From Methylotenera sp. (GTDB taxonomy: Bacteria; Pseudomonadota; Gammaproteobacteria; Burkholderiales; Methylophilaceae): a DNA stretch of 64,000 nt. Shown here in pieces: positions 37,835 to 47,270 of this stretch (position 1 is its first letter; every line of letters starts with the position of its first letter). The stretch spans positions 129,073 through 193,072 of the forward strand of contig JABFRQ010000004.1 in the NCBI GenBank assembly GCA_013141075.1, read 5' to 3'. The position numbers and the translations under genes are program-made. Below the pieces are notes generated by a model that did not search any database, was not told the origin of the DNA, and saw only the letters and a list, made by a program, of their open reading frames with translations.

Positions 37835-40155
37835 TAGCTAGTCTTTGAGAATTGCGTTAACCGTAATGCATTGGCGACTACAATGAGCGAGCTAATCGCC
37901 ATACCTAAGCCTGCCAACCAAGCTGATAGCACGCCAAAAAATGCCAGTGGTATGCAAACGGCATTGTAAATAATTGCCCAAGCGATATTTTGTTTAATCA
38001 CCCGCATGGTTTTTTGCGCATGCCGTATCAGTTGCGGAATCTGGCTGATATCACCATTTAATAAAATGTAGTCTGCATGGGCAAGCGCAAGCGGTACACC
38101 TTTGCCCATGGCGATTGAAACGTGGGCGCTAGCTAATATTGGGCCATCATTTAAGCCGTCACCCACCATCAGTACTTTTTTTCCTTGTTGTTTCAGTGTT
38201 TGTAGACGCAATAATTTATCGTGCGGGCTACAAGCTGCTTGAAATTTTGAAATGCCGATTTCACGCGCCATATTTTCTACAGTGTGCAACTGGTCGCCAG
38301 ACAATAATTCAACGTCCAGTTTTGCGTTATTAAGTTGCGCTATGGTAAGCGCGGTATTGGCCTTAATCGCCTCATGCAAGCTAAATGTAGCTAGCCAGCC
38401 GCCATTGTTTGTAAGGTACACCAGCTGATCTAATTTATCTGTGACTTGTGTTACCAAGTTTTTAAGGCCACAGAATTTTGCAGAGCCAAGTTTTAATTGG
38501 CCTGAATAGGTCAGGTCGTTTGTTAGTATGGCGCGCATGCCAGCGCCGATTTCTTCTTGAATATCATTCAGCGAAATTATCATGCTTTGTGGCGCGTTGT
38601 TTTTAGTAACATTTTTTGCATGCGCATTGACCAACGCGCGTGAAACAGGGTGCATGGAATGCGCGGCAATGGCCGCCGCTAGGGCAAGCGCGTGGCCTTC
38701 AGTCAAGCCTTCTTTAACGTTAATCGCACTTACTTCAATGTGGTTATCAGTGAGCGTACCCGTTTTATCAAAGATAACCGTGTCTATATCGGCAATGCTT
38801 TCAATGGCTTGTAAACGCCTAATTAAAATGCCACGTTTCACAAAAGCGCTGGCGCTGGCAAGCATGGCCGCAGGTGTGGCTAGCGATAACGCGCATGGGC
38901 AGGTCACAATCAGCACGGCCGCCGCAGTCATTAAAGCACGTGCGTGATCAACATTCCAAAGTAGCGCACCTGCCACGATGGCGCTGAGCATGACAAATAG
39001 CAAAAACGGCCTAGCGATACGGTCAGCCAATTGCGATAGTCTTGGTTTCTCGGTCGCGGCTTGGTTAATTAAATGCACAATCTGCCCGTATTGGGTAGAT
39101 TCGCCTATGGTTTCGAGCACAATATTGACGGTTTGACCTAAGTTATAGCTACCCGCAACAACGTTATCATGCAGGGTTTTTTGAATCGGCGTTGATTCAC
39201 CCGTTAATAATGATTCATCAGCTTTTGTGCTGCCCAATACTATTTTTCCGTCCGCAGGGAAAGCCTCGCCCAAATGCACGCGAGCAATATCGCCTATTTT
39301 AAGTTGGCTATTTAATACACGCGTAAACGTGCCATCTAAGTTTTGCCGCTCAATGCTTTCTGGAATGCGGCTTACTAGACTTTCCATCGAGCCCAGTGTT
39401 TTGGCATGGAGTTTGACTTCAATTAAACGTGCAGAAAGTAAAAAGAACACAAACATGGTGAGTGAATCAAAATACACCACATGCCCCCACCAGCCGCTTG
39501 GGTCAAAGGTAGCGGCAGAACTAACAATAAAGGTAATGGCAATGCCGATAGCAACGGGTAAATCCATGCTGATTTGCCGTAATTTCAAATCGCGAAATGC
39601 GTTACTAAAAAATGTACTGCAAGAAAATAACAAAACAGGCAGGCTGAGTAACCACGCCGCCCAATTGAGCAAATGTAAGATGTCAGCTGAGATTTCACCT
39701 GTTTTTGTGAAGTAGGTAGGGCTGGCGTACATCATCACTTGCATCATACAAAAACCAGCCACTAACCAACGCCAAAAAGCCGCTTGATTTTTTTTAGTGG
39801 CATTGAGTTGGTTTTCATTATGCGAGGCTGGGCTTGCGCTATAGCCCATGGTTTGAATCGCGCTGAGTATGCTTGACGGTCGCGTGAGCGCTGGTGACCA
39901 CACCACAACCGCTCGTTTTTTAGACATGCTCACCCGCACGCTCACTATGCCAGGCAAGTTGCTCAAGCCATGCTCAACAATGCCAGAACACGCAGCACAG
40001 CGTAAGCCATCAAGCAGTAAGTTAGACTGCACAAGTGGCTCAGCAGGGTTGTCACCAAAAGGTTGGCTAAAGCTTTGCCACTGATCTTGGGTGTCTAAAA
40101 TCGCCCAAGATGGGTTTGGCGTAACGGCTTCAGAGGTGTAAGCATTCGCTAACAA
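37834..40155 (-). CDS. ccoI: CcoI/FixI, Cu(I)-translocating P-type ATPase
   Basis: CcoI exports copper to the periplasm for insertion into the oxidase. The N-terminal metal-binding domain has LRCAACSG (about residue 52-59). The membrane ion path has TCPCALSLATP, and the catalytic Asp is in DKTGTLT, with the hinge VGDGLNDGP. Length is 773. It is upstream of ccoS and transcribed toward ccoN, making a single assembly-plus-structure locus. Confidence 0.95.
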   Translation of the reverse strand: MLANAYTSEAVTPNPSWAILDTQDQWQSFSQPFGDNPAEPLVQSNLLLDGLRCAACSGIVEHGLSNLPGIVSVRVSMSKKRAVVVWSPALTRPSSILSAIQTMGYSASPASHNENQLNATKKNQAAFWRWLVAGFCMMQVMMYASPTYFTKTGEISADILHLLNWAAWLLSLPVLLFSCSTFFSNAFRDLKLRQISMDLPVAIGIAITFIVSSAATFDPSGWWGHVVYFDSLTMFVFFLLSARLIEVKLHAKTLGSMESLVSRIPESIERQNLDGTFTRVLNSQLKIGDIARVHLGEAFPADGKIVLGSTKADESLLTGESTPIQKTLHDNVVAGSYNLGQTVNIVLETIGESTQYGQIVHLINQAATEKPRLSQLADRIARPFLLFVMLSAIVAGALLWNVDHARALMTAAAVLIVTCPCALSLATPAAMLASASAFVKRGILIRRLQAIESIADIDTVIFDKTGTLTDNHIEVSAINVKEGLTEGHALALAAAIAAHSMHPVSRALVNAHAKNVTKNNAPQSMIISLNDIQEEIGAGMRAILTNDLTYSGQLKLGSAKFCGLKNLVTQVTDKLDQLVYLTNNGGWLATFSLHEAIKANTALTIAQLNNAKLDVELLSGDQLHTVENMAREIGISKFQAACSPHDKLLRLQTLKQQGKKVLMVGDGLNDGPILASAHVSIAMGKGVPLALAHADYILLNGDISQIPQLIRHAQKTMRVIKQNIAWAIIYNAVCIPLAFFGVLSAWLAGLGMAISSLIVVANALRLTQFSKTS

Positions 40156-40470
40156 AGTTTAATTCCTGCTATTGTTGAGAGTAGATTAGCCAATCTTTAG
40201 GTTAATAAGTTCGCGTGAATATGTAAAAATCACACTTCAGATTGTTATATAAATAAACATTATATAATTTAATATATTAACTTAATTTTGAATTAAATTC
40301 TATGATTAAAAGTATACGCCTTGTTAGTATTCAAAAATGTTACTAAATGTTTGAATTAGCTTTGTACAAGACCTCGTACTAGGCGATGTGATAAGTGATG
40401 AAGTCGTATATTGAAAAGCTGCTAATCAGCCCCATGTTAAAAACATAATCAACTTTAATTGGAGTGAATC
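40156..40470. other. 315-base divergent region between ccoI and clpB
   Basis: The ccoI-proximal half is very AT-rich (several A/T runs at 40240-40300) with no gene. The clpB-proximal end carries the sigma-32 promoter. I see no FNR box before ccoI. Confidence 0.5.
40411..40437 (+). promoter_or_regulatory. Sigma-32 (RpoH) heat-shock promoter of clpB
   Basis: TTGAAA (40411-40416), a 13-base spacer, then CCCCATGT (40430-40437) matches the sigma-32 consensus (CTTGAAA / CCCCATNT) nearly perfectly. It lies 34 bases before the clpB start codon. The sigma factor itself is encoded at 60.3 kb. Confidence 0.9.
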
Positions 40471-43056
40471 ATGCGCTTTGATAAATTAACCACCAAATTT
40501 CAACAAGCACTGGCCGATGCGCAAAGCTTGGCTGTGGGTGCGGATAACACCGCCATTGAATCTCAGCATTTATTGCTTGCGCTGCTGCAAGAAGAAAATG
40601 GTGGCGCGTCATCATTGCTTTCGCGCGCAGGTGTACAGCTAAATTCGCTAAAAACTAGCTTGAATGCCGCAATCGGAAATTTGCCAAAATCACCTGACGC
40701 GAGTGGTGAAGTGGCAATTTCTCGCGACCTCAATAATCTATTGAATGTTACTGATAAATTAGCACAAAAACGTGGTGATGCTTACATTGCCAGCGAAATG
40801 TTTTTGTTGGCGTTAGCCGATGATAAAGGCGAAACAGGTAAATTATTGAAGGCTAATGGCTTAAATAAGGCTGCCCTGGAAGCCAGTATCCATGCGGTTC
40901 GTGGCGATGCCAATGTGGATAGCCAAGAGTCAGAAGGTCAACGCGAGGCGCTAAAAAAATACACGGTGGATGTGACTGAGCGCGCAAGTTTAGGTAAGCT
41001 TGACCCAGTGATTGGCCGTGATGACGAAATTCGCCGCGTGATTCAAATTCTTGGGCGTCGCACTAAAAATAACCCTGTGCTAATCGGCGAGCCTGGTGTG
41101 GGTAAAACCGCGATTGTAGAGGGCTTGGCACAACGTATTGTAAATGGTGAAGTGCCAGATTCACTCAAAGGCAAAAAAGTTTTAAGCCTTGATATGGCAG
41201 CTTTATTGGCGGGTGCTAAATACCGTGGAGACTTTGAAGAGCGCTTGAAATCAGTGCTAAAAGAGTTGTCGCAAGATGAAGGCCAAACCATCGTATTTAT
41301 TGATGAAATTCACACCATGGTAGGCGCAGGCAAGGCCGAAGGTGCGATGGATGCAGGCAATATGTTGAAGCCTGCTTTGGCGCGTGGTGAATTGCATTGC
41401 GTGGGCGCAACAACGTTGGATGAATATCGTAAATACATCGAAAAAGACGCAGCTTTAGAGCGCCGTTTTCAAAAAGTGTTAGTTGATGAGCCAAGCGTAG
41501 AAGCCACTATTGCGATTTTGCGTGGCTTGAAAGAGAAATATGAGCTGCATCATGGCGTGGAAATTACCGACCCTGCGATTGTGGCGGCGGCGGAATTATC
41601 ACACCGTTATATTACCGACCGTTTTTTACCAGATAAAGCGATTGATTTGATTGATGAAGCAGCTTCACGTATCAAAATGGAAATTGATTCTAAACCAGAA
41701 GTGTTGGATAAACTAGAGCGTAGACAGATTCAGCTAAAAATTGAACGTGAAGCGGTGCGCCGTGAAAAAGATGAGGGTTCGCTGAAGCGCTTTGGTTTGA
41801 TTGAAGAAGAAATTGCCAAGCTTGAAAAAGAATATGCAGATTTAGAAGAAATTTGGAAAGCCGAAAAAGCGCAAGTGCAAGGCTCTGCGCACATTAAAGA
41901 AGCGATTGAAAAAGTTAAATTTGAGATGGAAGAAGCCACGCGTAAAGGCGAATGGCAAAAAGTTTCTGAGTTGCAATATGGCAAGTTGCCAGCGCTTGAA
42001 ATGCAATTAAAACAAGCTTCTAGTGCTGAAGTGAACATAGAAAAAGGCAAACACCGAATGCTACGCACTGAAGTGGGCGCAGATGAAATTGCTGAGGTGG
42101 TGAGCCGCGCAACGGGTATTCCTGTGTCTAAAATGATGCAAGGCGAGCGTGGCAAGTTGCTGACCATGGAAACTAAATTACACGAACGTGTTGTTGGTCA
42201 AGATGAAGCCGTGCGGCTGGTTTCTGACGCGATTCGTCGCTCACGTTCAGGCTTGGGCGACCCGACGCGACCTTACGGTAGTTTTCTTTTTCTCGGCCCA
42301 ACAGGCGTGGGTAAAACTGAGCTTTGCAAAGCGTTGGCTAACTTTTTGTTTGATTCTGAAGACCATTTAATTCGTATTGATATGAGTGAGTTTATGGAGA
42401 AACATTCAGTCTCACGCATGATAGGCGCGCCACCAGGCTATGTGGGCTATGAAGAAGGCGGTACGCTCACAGAAGCGGTTCGCCGTAAACCTTACAGCGT
42501 AATTCTGCTCGATGAAGTGGAGAAAGCACACCCAGATGTGTTTAATGTGTTGCTGCAAGTGTTGGATGATGGTCGGCTAACGGACGGTCAAGGTCGCACG
42601 GTAGACTTTAAAAATACCGTGATTATTATGACCAGTAATTTAGGCTCGCAAATGATACAAAGCATGGCCGACCAAGATTACCAAGTGGTGAAATTAGCGG
42701 TGATGGGTGAAGTTAAAACGCATTTCCGCCCAGAGTTCGTCAACCGTATTGATGAAGTAGTCGTTTTTCACGCATTGGGTGAAGAAAACATTAAGTCGAT
42801 TGCCAGCATTCAATTGCAATACTTAGCTAAACGCTTAAGCGCGATGGATATGCAGCTAGAAATTACCGATGCTGCAATTGCAGAAATTGCTAATGCTGGG
42901 TTCGACCCTGTATATGGTGCACGGCCGCTTAAACGGGCGATTCAAAGTGAAATTGAAAACCCATTGGCGCGAGAAATTTTATCGGGTACTTTTTCCGCAA
43001 AAGATATTGTGAAAGTTGACTGCAAGGCGGGTAAGATAGTGTTTGCAAAAGCATAA
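40471..43056 (+). CDS. clpB: ClpB, protein disaggregase
   Basis: ClpB works with DnaK to dissolve aggregates. The N-domain is followed by two AAA+ modules: GEPGVGKTA (Walker A of NBD1, about residue 206) and GPTGVGKTE (NBD2, about 609), with the coiled-coil M domain (about 405-530) between. A GGAG ribosome site precedes the ATG. Length 861 is normal. The next gene starts 20 bases after the stop and is probably on the same heat-inducible transcript. Confidence 0.97.
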   Translation: MRFDKLTTKFQQALADAQSLAVGADNTAIESQHLLLALLQEENGGASSLLSRAGVQLNSLKTSLNAAIGNLPKSPDASGEVAISRDLNNLLNVTDKLAQKRGDAYIASEMFLLALADDKGETGKLLKANGLNKAALEASIHAVRGDANVDSQESEGQREALKKYTVDVTERASLGKLDPVIGRDDEIRRVIQILGRRTKNNPVLIGEPGVGKTAIVEGLAQRIVNGEVPDSLKGKKVLSLDMAALLAGAKYRGDFEERLKSVLKELSQDEGQTIVFIDEIHTMVGAGKAEGAMDAGNMLKPALARGELHCVGATTLDEYRKYIEKDAALERRFQKVLVDEPSVEATIAILRGLKEKYELHHGVEITDPAIVAAAELSHRYITDRFLPDKAIDLIDEAASRIKMEIDSKPEVLDKLERRQIQLKIEREAVRREKDEGSLKRFGLIEEEIAKLEKEYADLEEIWKAEKAQVQGSAHIKEAIEKVKFEMEEATRKGEWQKVSELQYGKLPALEMQLKQASSAEVNIEKGKHRMLRTEVGADEIAEVVSRATGIPVSKMMQGERGKLLTMETKLHERVVGQDEAVRLVSDAIRRSRSGLGDPTRPYGSFLFLGPTGVGKTELCKALANFLFDSEDHLIRIDMSEFMEKHSVSRMIGAPPGYVGYEEGGTLTEAVRRKPYSVILLDEVEKAHPDVFNVLLQVLDDGRLTDGQGRTVDFKNTVIIMTSNLGSQMIQSMADQDYQVVKLAVMGEVKTHFRPEFVNRIDEVVVFHALGEENIKSIASIQLQYLAKRLSAMDMQLEITDAAIAEIANAGFDPVYGARPLKRAIQSEIENPLAREILSGTFSAKDIVKVDCKAGKIVFAKA

Positions 43057-43076
43057 CACTTAATAAAAGGCTGTAA

Positions 43077-44048
43077 ATGGCAAAGTTTATTCACATAAGT
43101 TTATGGTGTTTGTTTGCCATCTTAAGCTTTACTTTAAGCCCTGTGGCGGGTGCGTACACAGGCGCAGAACTTGAGACTTTTGATAACGAGCCACCAGTGA
43201 TTAAAGATTTGCTTGAGCGTGCTGGCGTGTTGGTGAGTGATGAAAATGACGTTGAGGCTTCATGGCAAGCGGCTATTTTGTATTGCGAAGCTGCACGTTA
43301 TGGCAGCGCAGAAGGTGTTTATAGGTTAGGTATGCTATATGCTTTTGGGCGCGGAGTACCAGAAAATCGGGATTATGCGGCCAATTTGTTTAGCATCGCA
43401 GCAACGCACGGGCATTATGATGCGCAACAAATGCTTGAAACTATTCAAATTAACACCTCAGATACGCCCGCTTGTATTATCAATGAGATAACGCCAGAAA
43501 AGGCGCCAATGCCTAAGGTTGAGTTGGTAGCGGTAACACCAGCAATAGATCATTACATTGCCAATTTACCCAAAAATAAACGCTGGGTTTTACGCTTGGT
43601 GAAGAGTATTTCAAAGTGGTATAAGGTGGATGAAAAATTGGTGTTGTCGATTATTTCGGTTGAATCAAATTTTGTGAATGTTGCAACTTCTAACAAAAAT
43701 GCACATGGCTTGATGCAGTTAATACCAGAAACCTCGGAGCGTTTTAATGTTAAAAACGCCTATGATGCAACACAAAACATTAAGGGCGGCGTGGCTTATT
43801 TACGTTGGTTATTGGCTTATTTTAAAGGTGATGTTGCGCTGACAGTGGCCGCATATAACGCTGGAGAAGGCGCGGTGAATAAGTACAAAGGCATTCCACC
43901 TTATGCCGAAACACGGTTATATGTAAAAAAAGTGCAGGCACGCTATCCGTACAAAACACACCCGTTTGATATGAATATTAGCGCGCCTTCACCTATGTTT
44001 AAGCAACTAGCCAATAAGCGCCGCAATCGCGCAGTGAAGGAATTGTAA
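43077..44048 (+). CDS. Lytic transglycosylase with Sel1 repeat
   Basis: A secreted peptidoglycan lyase. The signal peptide (LWCLFAILSFTLSPVAGA) is followed by a Sel1-type repeat (GSAEGVYRLGMLYAFGRGVPENRD, about 80-115) and a C-terminal SLT domain (about 180-300) with catalytic Glu in SVESNF, then AHGLMQLIPET and AYNAGEGAV. Its place 20 bases after clpB suggests co-expression in stress. The Sel1 module may mediate protein contacts. Confidence 0.9.
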   Translation: MAKFIHISLWCLFAILSFTLSPVAGAYTGAELETFDNEPPVIKDLLERAGVLVSDENDVEASWQAAILYCEAARYGSAEGVYRLGMLYAFGRGVPENRDYAANLFSIAATHGHYDAQQMLETIQINTSDTPACIINEITPEKAPMPKVELVAVTPAIDHYIANLPKNKRWVLRLVKSISKWYKVDEKLVLSIISVESNFVNVATSNKNAHGLMQLIPETSERFNVKNAYDATQNIKGGVAYLRWLLAYFKGDVALTVAAYNAGEGAVNKYKGIPPYAETRLYVKKVQARYPYKTHPFDMNISAPSPMFKQLANKRRNRAVKEL

Positions 44049-44066
44049 AAGTGAAGGAGTTGTAAA

Positions 44067-44636
44067 ATGGTTCAACATCAATATGGTTTGATTAAAGTAG
44101 GGTTTGTTTTGTGTGGTGTGCTTATTTTATCGGCTTGCGCAACACATTCTAAAACAATGCCTGCAAAGTCACCGCAGATTGATAGAGTGTCAGAGGCGGA
44201 ATTAGCACGCATTATGCCGACACCTGTTGCCGCCTTGAGTTTAGATGACTTGGTAAAGCTAACTAAAGAAGGCGCCACACCCGAGCAGTTGATTGAAAAA
44301 ATTAAAGCAAGTAACTCAATCTACGATTTAACGCCCAGCCAAAGCGTAGAATTAAACAAACAAGGTGTTGATAGCAAAGTGCTTGATTACATGCATATTA
44401 GTCGCGAGCAAGCTTTAAGGAACAATGTTGCTGATGAGCTCAATAAACGTGAAAAAAGCAAACGCCAAGCTTTAAATGATTTAAAGCTCGAGCAGCAAAA
44501 GCAAAATTACTACAATAACTTTTGCGGTTACGGCCGCTATGGATTGCGCCCGTATGGTTATGGCGCTTATGGATCACGATTCGGCCGCAGATTTGGCGGA
44601 GGCGTAGGTTTTGGTATGCCGATTGGTTGCTGGTAA
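44067..44636 (+). CDS. Lipoprotein with Gly/Tyr/Arg-rich C-terminus, unknown function
   Basis: The signal peptide ends in the lipobox LSAC (Cys 24), so this is a lipoprotein. Residues ~50-110 form an alpha-helical region (LSLDDLVKLTKEGATPEQLIEKIKAS, LNKQGVDSKVLDYMHI), reminiscent of small conserved proteins that pair such a helical stretch with a Gly/Tyr-rich tail. The tail (about 150-189: YGRYGLRPYGYGAYG) is low complexity and ends MPIGCW. I cannot assign a function. It follows the transglycosylase by 18 bases and precedes yjbQ by two. Confidence 0.75.
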   Translation: MVQHQYGLIKVGFVLCGVLILSACATHSKTMPAKSPQIDRVSEAELARIMPTPVAALSLDDLVKLTKEGATPEQLIEKIKASNSIYDLTPSQSVELNKQGVDSKVLDYMHISREQALRNNVADELNKREKSKRQALNDLKLEQQKQNYYNNFCGYGRYGLRPYGYGAYGSRFGRRFGGGVGFGMPIGCW

Positions 44637-44638
44637 CG

Positions 44639-45058
44639 ATGCGACAACTCACGCATAAAATCGGCATTAACACACAAGGGCGCAGGCTTTACGACATTAC
44701 GCCTGAAGTGATTTCGTGGGCGAAAAATAGCGGCCTGCATACGGGTTTAATCACTTTGTATATTCAGCATACTTCAGCCAGTTTGCTCATTAACGAAAAT
44801 TACGATGCTGACGTATTGGTAGATTTAGAAGCCTTTTTTAATCGGCTAGTGCCAGATGGCGACCCGCTGTTTATTCACACCGTAGAAGGCCCAGACGACA
44901 TGCCAGCCCATGTGCGAACAGCTCTTACGCAAACCAGTTTATCAATTCCACTTTTAGATGGCAAAGCCGCTTTAGGTCAATGGCAAGGTGTATTTTTATA
45001 CGAACATCGGCACGTGCCGAGTATGCGTAAAGTGTTGCTTCATCTCATTGGCGAATAA
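44639..45058 (+). CDS. YjbQ/UPF0047 family protein
   Basis: A 139-residue cytoplasmic protein of the YjbQ (UPF0047) family. Its landmarks are ITLYIQHTSASLLINENYD, VEGPDDMPAHVRTALTQTSLSIPL, and ALGQWQGVFLYEHR. Members have been linked to thiamine-phosphate synthesis as a side activity; the true role is unresolved. The start at 44639 lies two bases after the previous stop; the longer upstream frame is Arg/Trp-rich noise from the neighbouring gene. Confidence 0.9.
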   Translation: MRQLTHKIGINTQGRRLYDITPEVISWAKNSGLHTGLITLYIQHTSASLLINENYDADVLVDLEAFFNRLVPDGDPLFIHTVEGPDDMPAHVRTALTQTSLSIPLLDGKAALGQWQGVFLYEHRHVPSMRKVLLHLIGE

Positions 45059-45062
45059 CTTT

Positions 45063-45443
45063 ATGTTCGAACAAGGCCGCCCATTAAGCGCCACAGAGCA
45101 CGCTTTGTTTCAGCCATACTATCAGCGGCATACTTTATACAAAGTGCGAATTATAGAAAATAAAGTGCCATTTTGGTTGCGTAAAGATATGTGCGCGGTA
45201 GTGCTAGGGCATCGTATTTTTTTTCGCAAAAATGCTTACCAAGCCAATACTAGTCAGAGCCTAGAGTTATTAGCGCATGAATTAACCCATGTAGAGCAGT
45301 ATTTAACTGGCATGAATGTTTTTAAGTACATTTGGGCTTCGCGGTATGGGTATAGACAAAATCCGTATGAAGTAGAAGCCTATGCCAAGGGCGCTTATGT
45401 AAGCGCACAGATATTAGCTGGTAGGCGAGCCAATAGCGTTTAA
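45063..45443 (+). CDS. Small HExxH protein (DUF4157-like)
   Basis: A 126-residue protein with the zinc-peptidase motif LLAHELTHVEQYL (residues ~77-89), a DUF4157-type core. The N-terminal half (VRIIENKVPFWLRKDMCAVVLGHRIFFR) resembles DUF4157 domains. There is no signal peptide or downstream toxin partner, so it is a stand-alone protein. The ATG at 45063 lies five bases after the yjbQ stop. Peptidase activity is inferred from the motif only. Confidence 0.75.
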   Translation: MFEQGRPLSATEHALFQPYYQRHTLYKVRIIENKVPFWLRKDMCAVVLGHRIFFRKNAYQANTSQSLELLAHELTHVEQYLTGMNVFKYIWASRYGYRQNPYEVEAYAKGAYVSAQILAGRRANSV

Positions 45444-45476
45444 AACGAGTTGTAAAAAAGTGTGAATATGCCATGA

Positions 45477-45506
45477 TTGACATTGCTTTGTGTTACGCTG
45501 TAAATT
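45477..45506 (+). promoter_or_regulatory. Candidate sigma-70 promoter for the BON-LysM gene
   Basis: A perfect TTGACA (45477-45482), an 18-base spacer and TAAATT (45501-45506) lie about 65 bases before the start. The following leader contains AGGAG next to the ATG. Confidence 0.5.
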
Positions 45507-45570
45507 GCTAAATTGGCAGTGGTGATATTTTGTATTTAATATTTGTAATCTTAAAATTAGGAGAATAAAA

Positions 45571-46068
45571 ATGGGCATGTTTTCATTTATTAAAAGTGCA
45601 GGCGAAAAATTATTTGGTATTGGTGAAGCAAAAGCCGCAGATGTTGTAGCAAAAGCAGACCCAACACCAGTAAATGTAGATGCAGCTAATAAAGCTGCTG
45701 CAAATGCAATTGCAGGTTATGTAGCAAAAATGAATTTAACCGCACAAGATTTAGCCATTGGTTTTGATGGCGCTTCTTCAACCGTGATTGTGCAAGGTAC
45801 TGCAGCCACGCAAGAAGACAAAGAAAAAATCTTATTATGTTGTGGCAATGTAGCGGGTGTTGAAAACGTGCAAGACCAATTGGGTGTGGTAGAAGCGGCT
45901 GCTGAGCCAGTGTTCTACACAGTGGTAAGTGGCGATACTTTATCTAAAATTGCAAAAGAGCAATATGGTAACGCAAACTCATATATGAAGATTTTTGAAG
46001 CGAATAAGCCAATGTTAAGCCACCCAGATAAAATTTATCCAGGGCAAATGTTGCGTATTCCAGCTTAA
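45571..46068 (+). CDS. BON-LysM domain protein (Kbp/YgaU-like)
   Basis: A 165-residue protein with an N-terminal helix, a BON domain (about 50-108, NLTAQDLAIGFDGASSTVIVQG, VAGVENVQDQL) and a C-terminal LysM domain (about 115-164, YTVVSGDTLSKIAKEQYG). This matches E. coli Kbp, a potassium-binding stress protein of the cytoplasm or periplasm. No signal peptide is seen. It has its own promoter and terminator. Confidence 0.88.
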   Translation: MGMFSFIKSAGEKLFGIGEAKAADVVAKADPTPVNVDAANKAAANAIAGYVAKMNLTAQDLAIGFDGASSTVIVQGTAATQEDKEKILLCCGNVAGVENVQDQLGVVEAAAEPVFYTVVSGDTLSKIAKEQYGNANSYMKIFEANKPMLSHPDKIYPGQMLRIPA

Positions 46069-46154
46069 ATTTAATGATTGTGTAGATAAGTATTTAATTA
46101 CAAAGCGTTAAAGTTAAGTTAAAATGTGCGCTTGTGATTTTAGCAAGCTAAATC

Positions 46155-46187
46155 AATCCTTGAAGCTTGTTAGATTCAAGGATTTTT
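46155..46187 (+). terminator. Terminator after the BON-LysM gene
   Basis: AATCCTTGAA (46155-46164) pairs perfectly with TTCAAGGATT (46175-46184) around a ten-base loop and runs into T. Confidence 0.75.
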
Positions 46188-46263
46188 GATTTTTATATAT
46201 AATTTTTTACAAACGCGCGATTTTTATTTGCAAACTTTTTATTCGCAAACCAAGGAGATTGAA

Positions 46264-46545
46264 ATGTCAGTACTTTTACGTTCTATGTTGGTATTAAGTG
46301 TTACTAGTTTATTATTAGTTGGCTGTGGTGAGAAAGCTGAAACGCCAGTTGAAGCTGCACCAGCCGCCGCAACAGATGCTGCTGCACCAGCAGAAGCCGC
46401 ACCAGCAGCAGAAGCTGCTGCACCAGTGGCAAGTGGTGGCGGTTACGAGCCTACAGCTGAAGAGCGCATTCCAGGCATTACCTTAGATGCAGCTGCGGCA
46501 CCTGCTGAAGCTGCACCAGCGGCTGAAGCACCAGCAGCTCAGTAA
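46264..46545 (+). CDS. Small Ala/Pro/Glu-rich lipoprotein
   Basis: A 93-residue lipoprotein. The signal peptide ends in LLVGC (Cys 21). The mature part is almost wholly Ala/Pro/Glu (repeats of APAEAAPAAEA) with one less biased segment, GGGYEPTAEERIPGITLD. I chose the ATG at 46264, which has AAGGAG just upstream, over the frame beginning at 46186. Function is unknown; it is perhaps a periplasmic spacer or surface protein. A strong terminator follows. Confidence 0.8.
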   Translation: MSVLLRSMLVLSVTSLLLVGCGEKAETPVEAAPAAATDAAAPAEAAPAAEAAAPVASGGGYEPTAEERIPGITLDAAAAPAEAAPAAEAPAAQ

Positions 46546-46597
46546 TAGCGTAGATACCTAAGCATAAAGCTTAGGTGTCAAAACGAAGTAAATAAAA

Positions 46598-46625
46598 AAG
46601 CACGCTTAGGCGTGCTTTTTTTATT
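46598..46625. terminator. Bidirectional terminator between the small lipoprotein gene and lolB
   Basis: AAGCACGC-TTAG-GCGTGCTT is a perfect eight-base-pair stem with A and T runs on either side, serving both convergent genes. Confidence 0.9.
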
Positions 46626-46647
46626 TAGGTGGCATTCGGATGGCTGT

Positions 46648-47262
46648 TTAATTACCAACAATTCTCCAATTTTCTACGAGTAACTTTAAATGCGCTTTGT
46701 CGTTTCTAAGTATGATTTTTTTGGGTAAAAAATGTCCGTTTTGCTCTGTGTAATTTTGATATTCTATGTCCCAACCTTCTTGTTTTAACGTGTTTAGATG
46801 GCCTTGTTCATCAAGCGTGCTAGCTTGAATTTCGCCAGTTGCAGGGCGACCCAGAGACCAATCAGCGAGGCCAGCTAGTGGTAGTTTCCAGCCGAGTGCG
46901 TTTTGCGTGAGAGTTTCTGCATCGGCCGCTGAAATGCTATTACCTTTTGCGTCTTCTAGCGTCACGTTATTGGCAGTTTTTTTAATGCTGGCGACTTGCC
47001 CACCAAGGGGCGAGTACAGCGCAATGTCATCGCTAGATATATTATGTTGCCAAGTTAAGCTACCAGAAAAGCCCTTGCCTTCAGTTTGTACGCCAATGCG
47101 GCCTTGTAATGTGAACGCAGTAATAGTGCTTAGATTTTGCAAATGGCGCTGATGCATTGCAAGCAATGCTGCGTTGTCGATAGGTTTGCTGGTGGGTATG
47201 CCAACGCAGGCTTGTAGCAAAGCAAGCAAGCCCATTAGCCATGTAGCGCGAAATATTGTCAT
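46648..47262 (-). CDS. lolB: LolB, outer-membrane lipoprotein receptor
   Basis: LolB inserts lipoproteins into the outer membrane. The signal peptide ends LLQAC (Cys 19). The mature protein has TLQGRIGVQTEGKGFSGSLTWQH and YSPLGGQVASI, typical of the family, and is 204 residues long. The usual ispE neighbour is absent here; the gene follows the TPR lipoprotein by eight bases. Confidence 0.9.
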   Translation of the reverse strand: MTIFRATWLMGLLALLQACVGIPTSKPIDNAALLAMHQRHLQNLSTITAFTLQGRIGVQTEGKGFSGSLTWQHNISSDDIALYSPLGGQVASIKKTANNVTLEDAKGNSISAADAETLTQNALGWKLPLAGLADWSLGRPATGEIQASTLDEQGHLNTLKQEGWDIEYQNYTEQNGHFLPKKIILRNDKAHLKLLVENWRIVGN

Positions 47263-47270
47263 GTAAATAT

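Noticed and set aside
39227-39715. 162-codon frame opposite ccoI
   Set aside because: Fully antisense to a conserved P-type ATPase and without any motif.
44522-44638. N-terminal extension of the YjbQ gene
   Set aside because: The extension overlaps the lipoprotein gene in another frame and is Arg/Trp-rich noise; the ATG at 44639 matches the family start.
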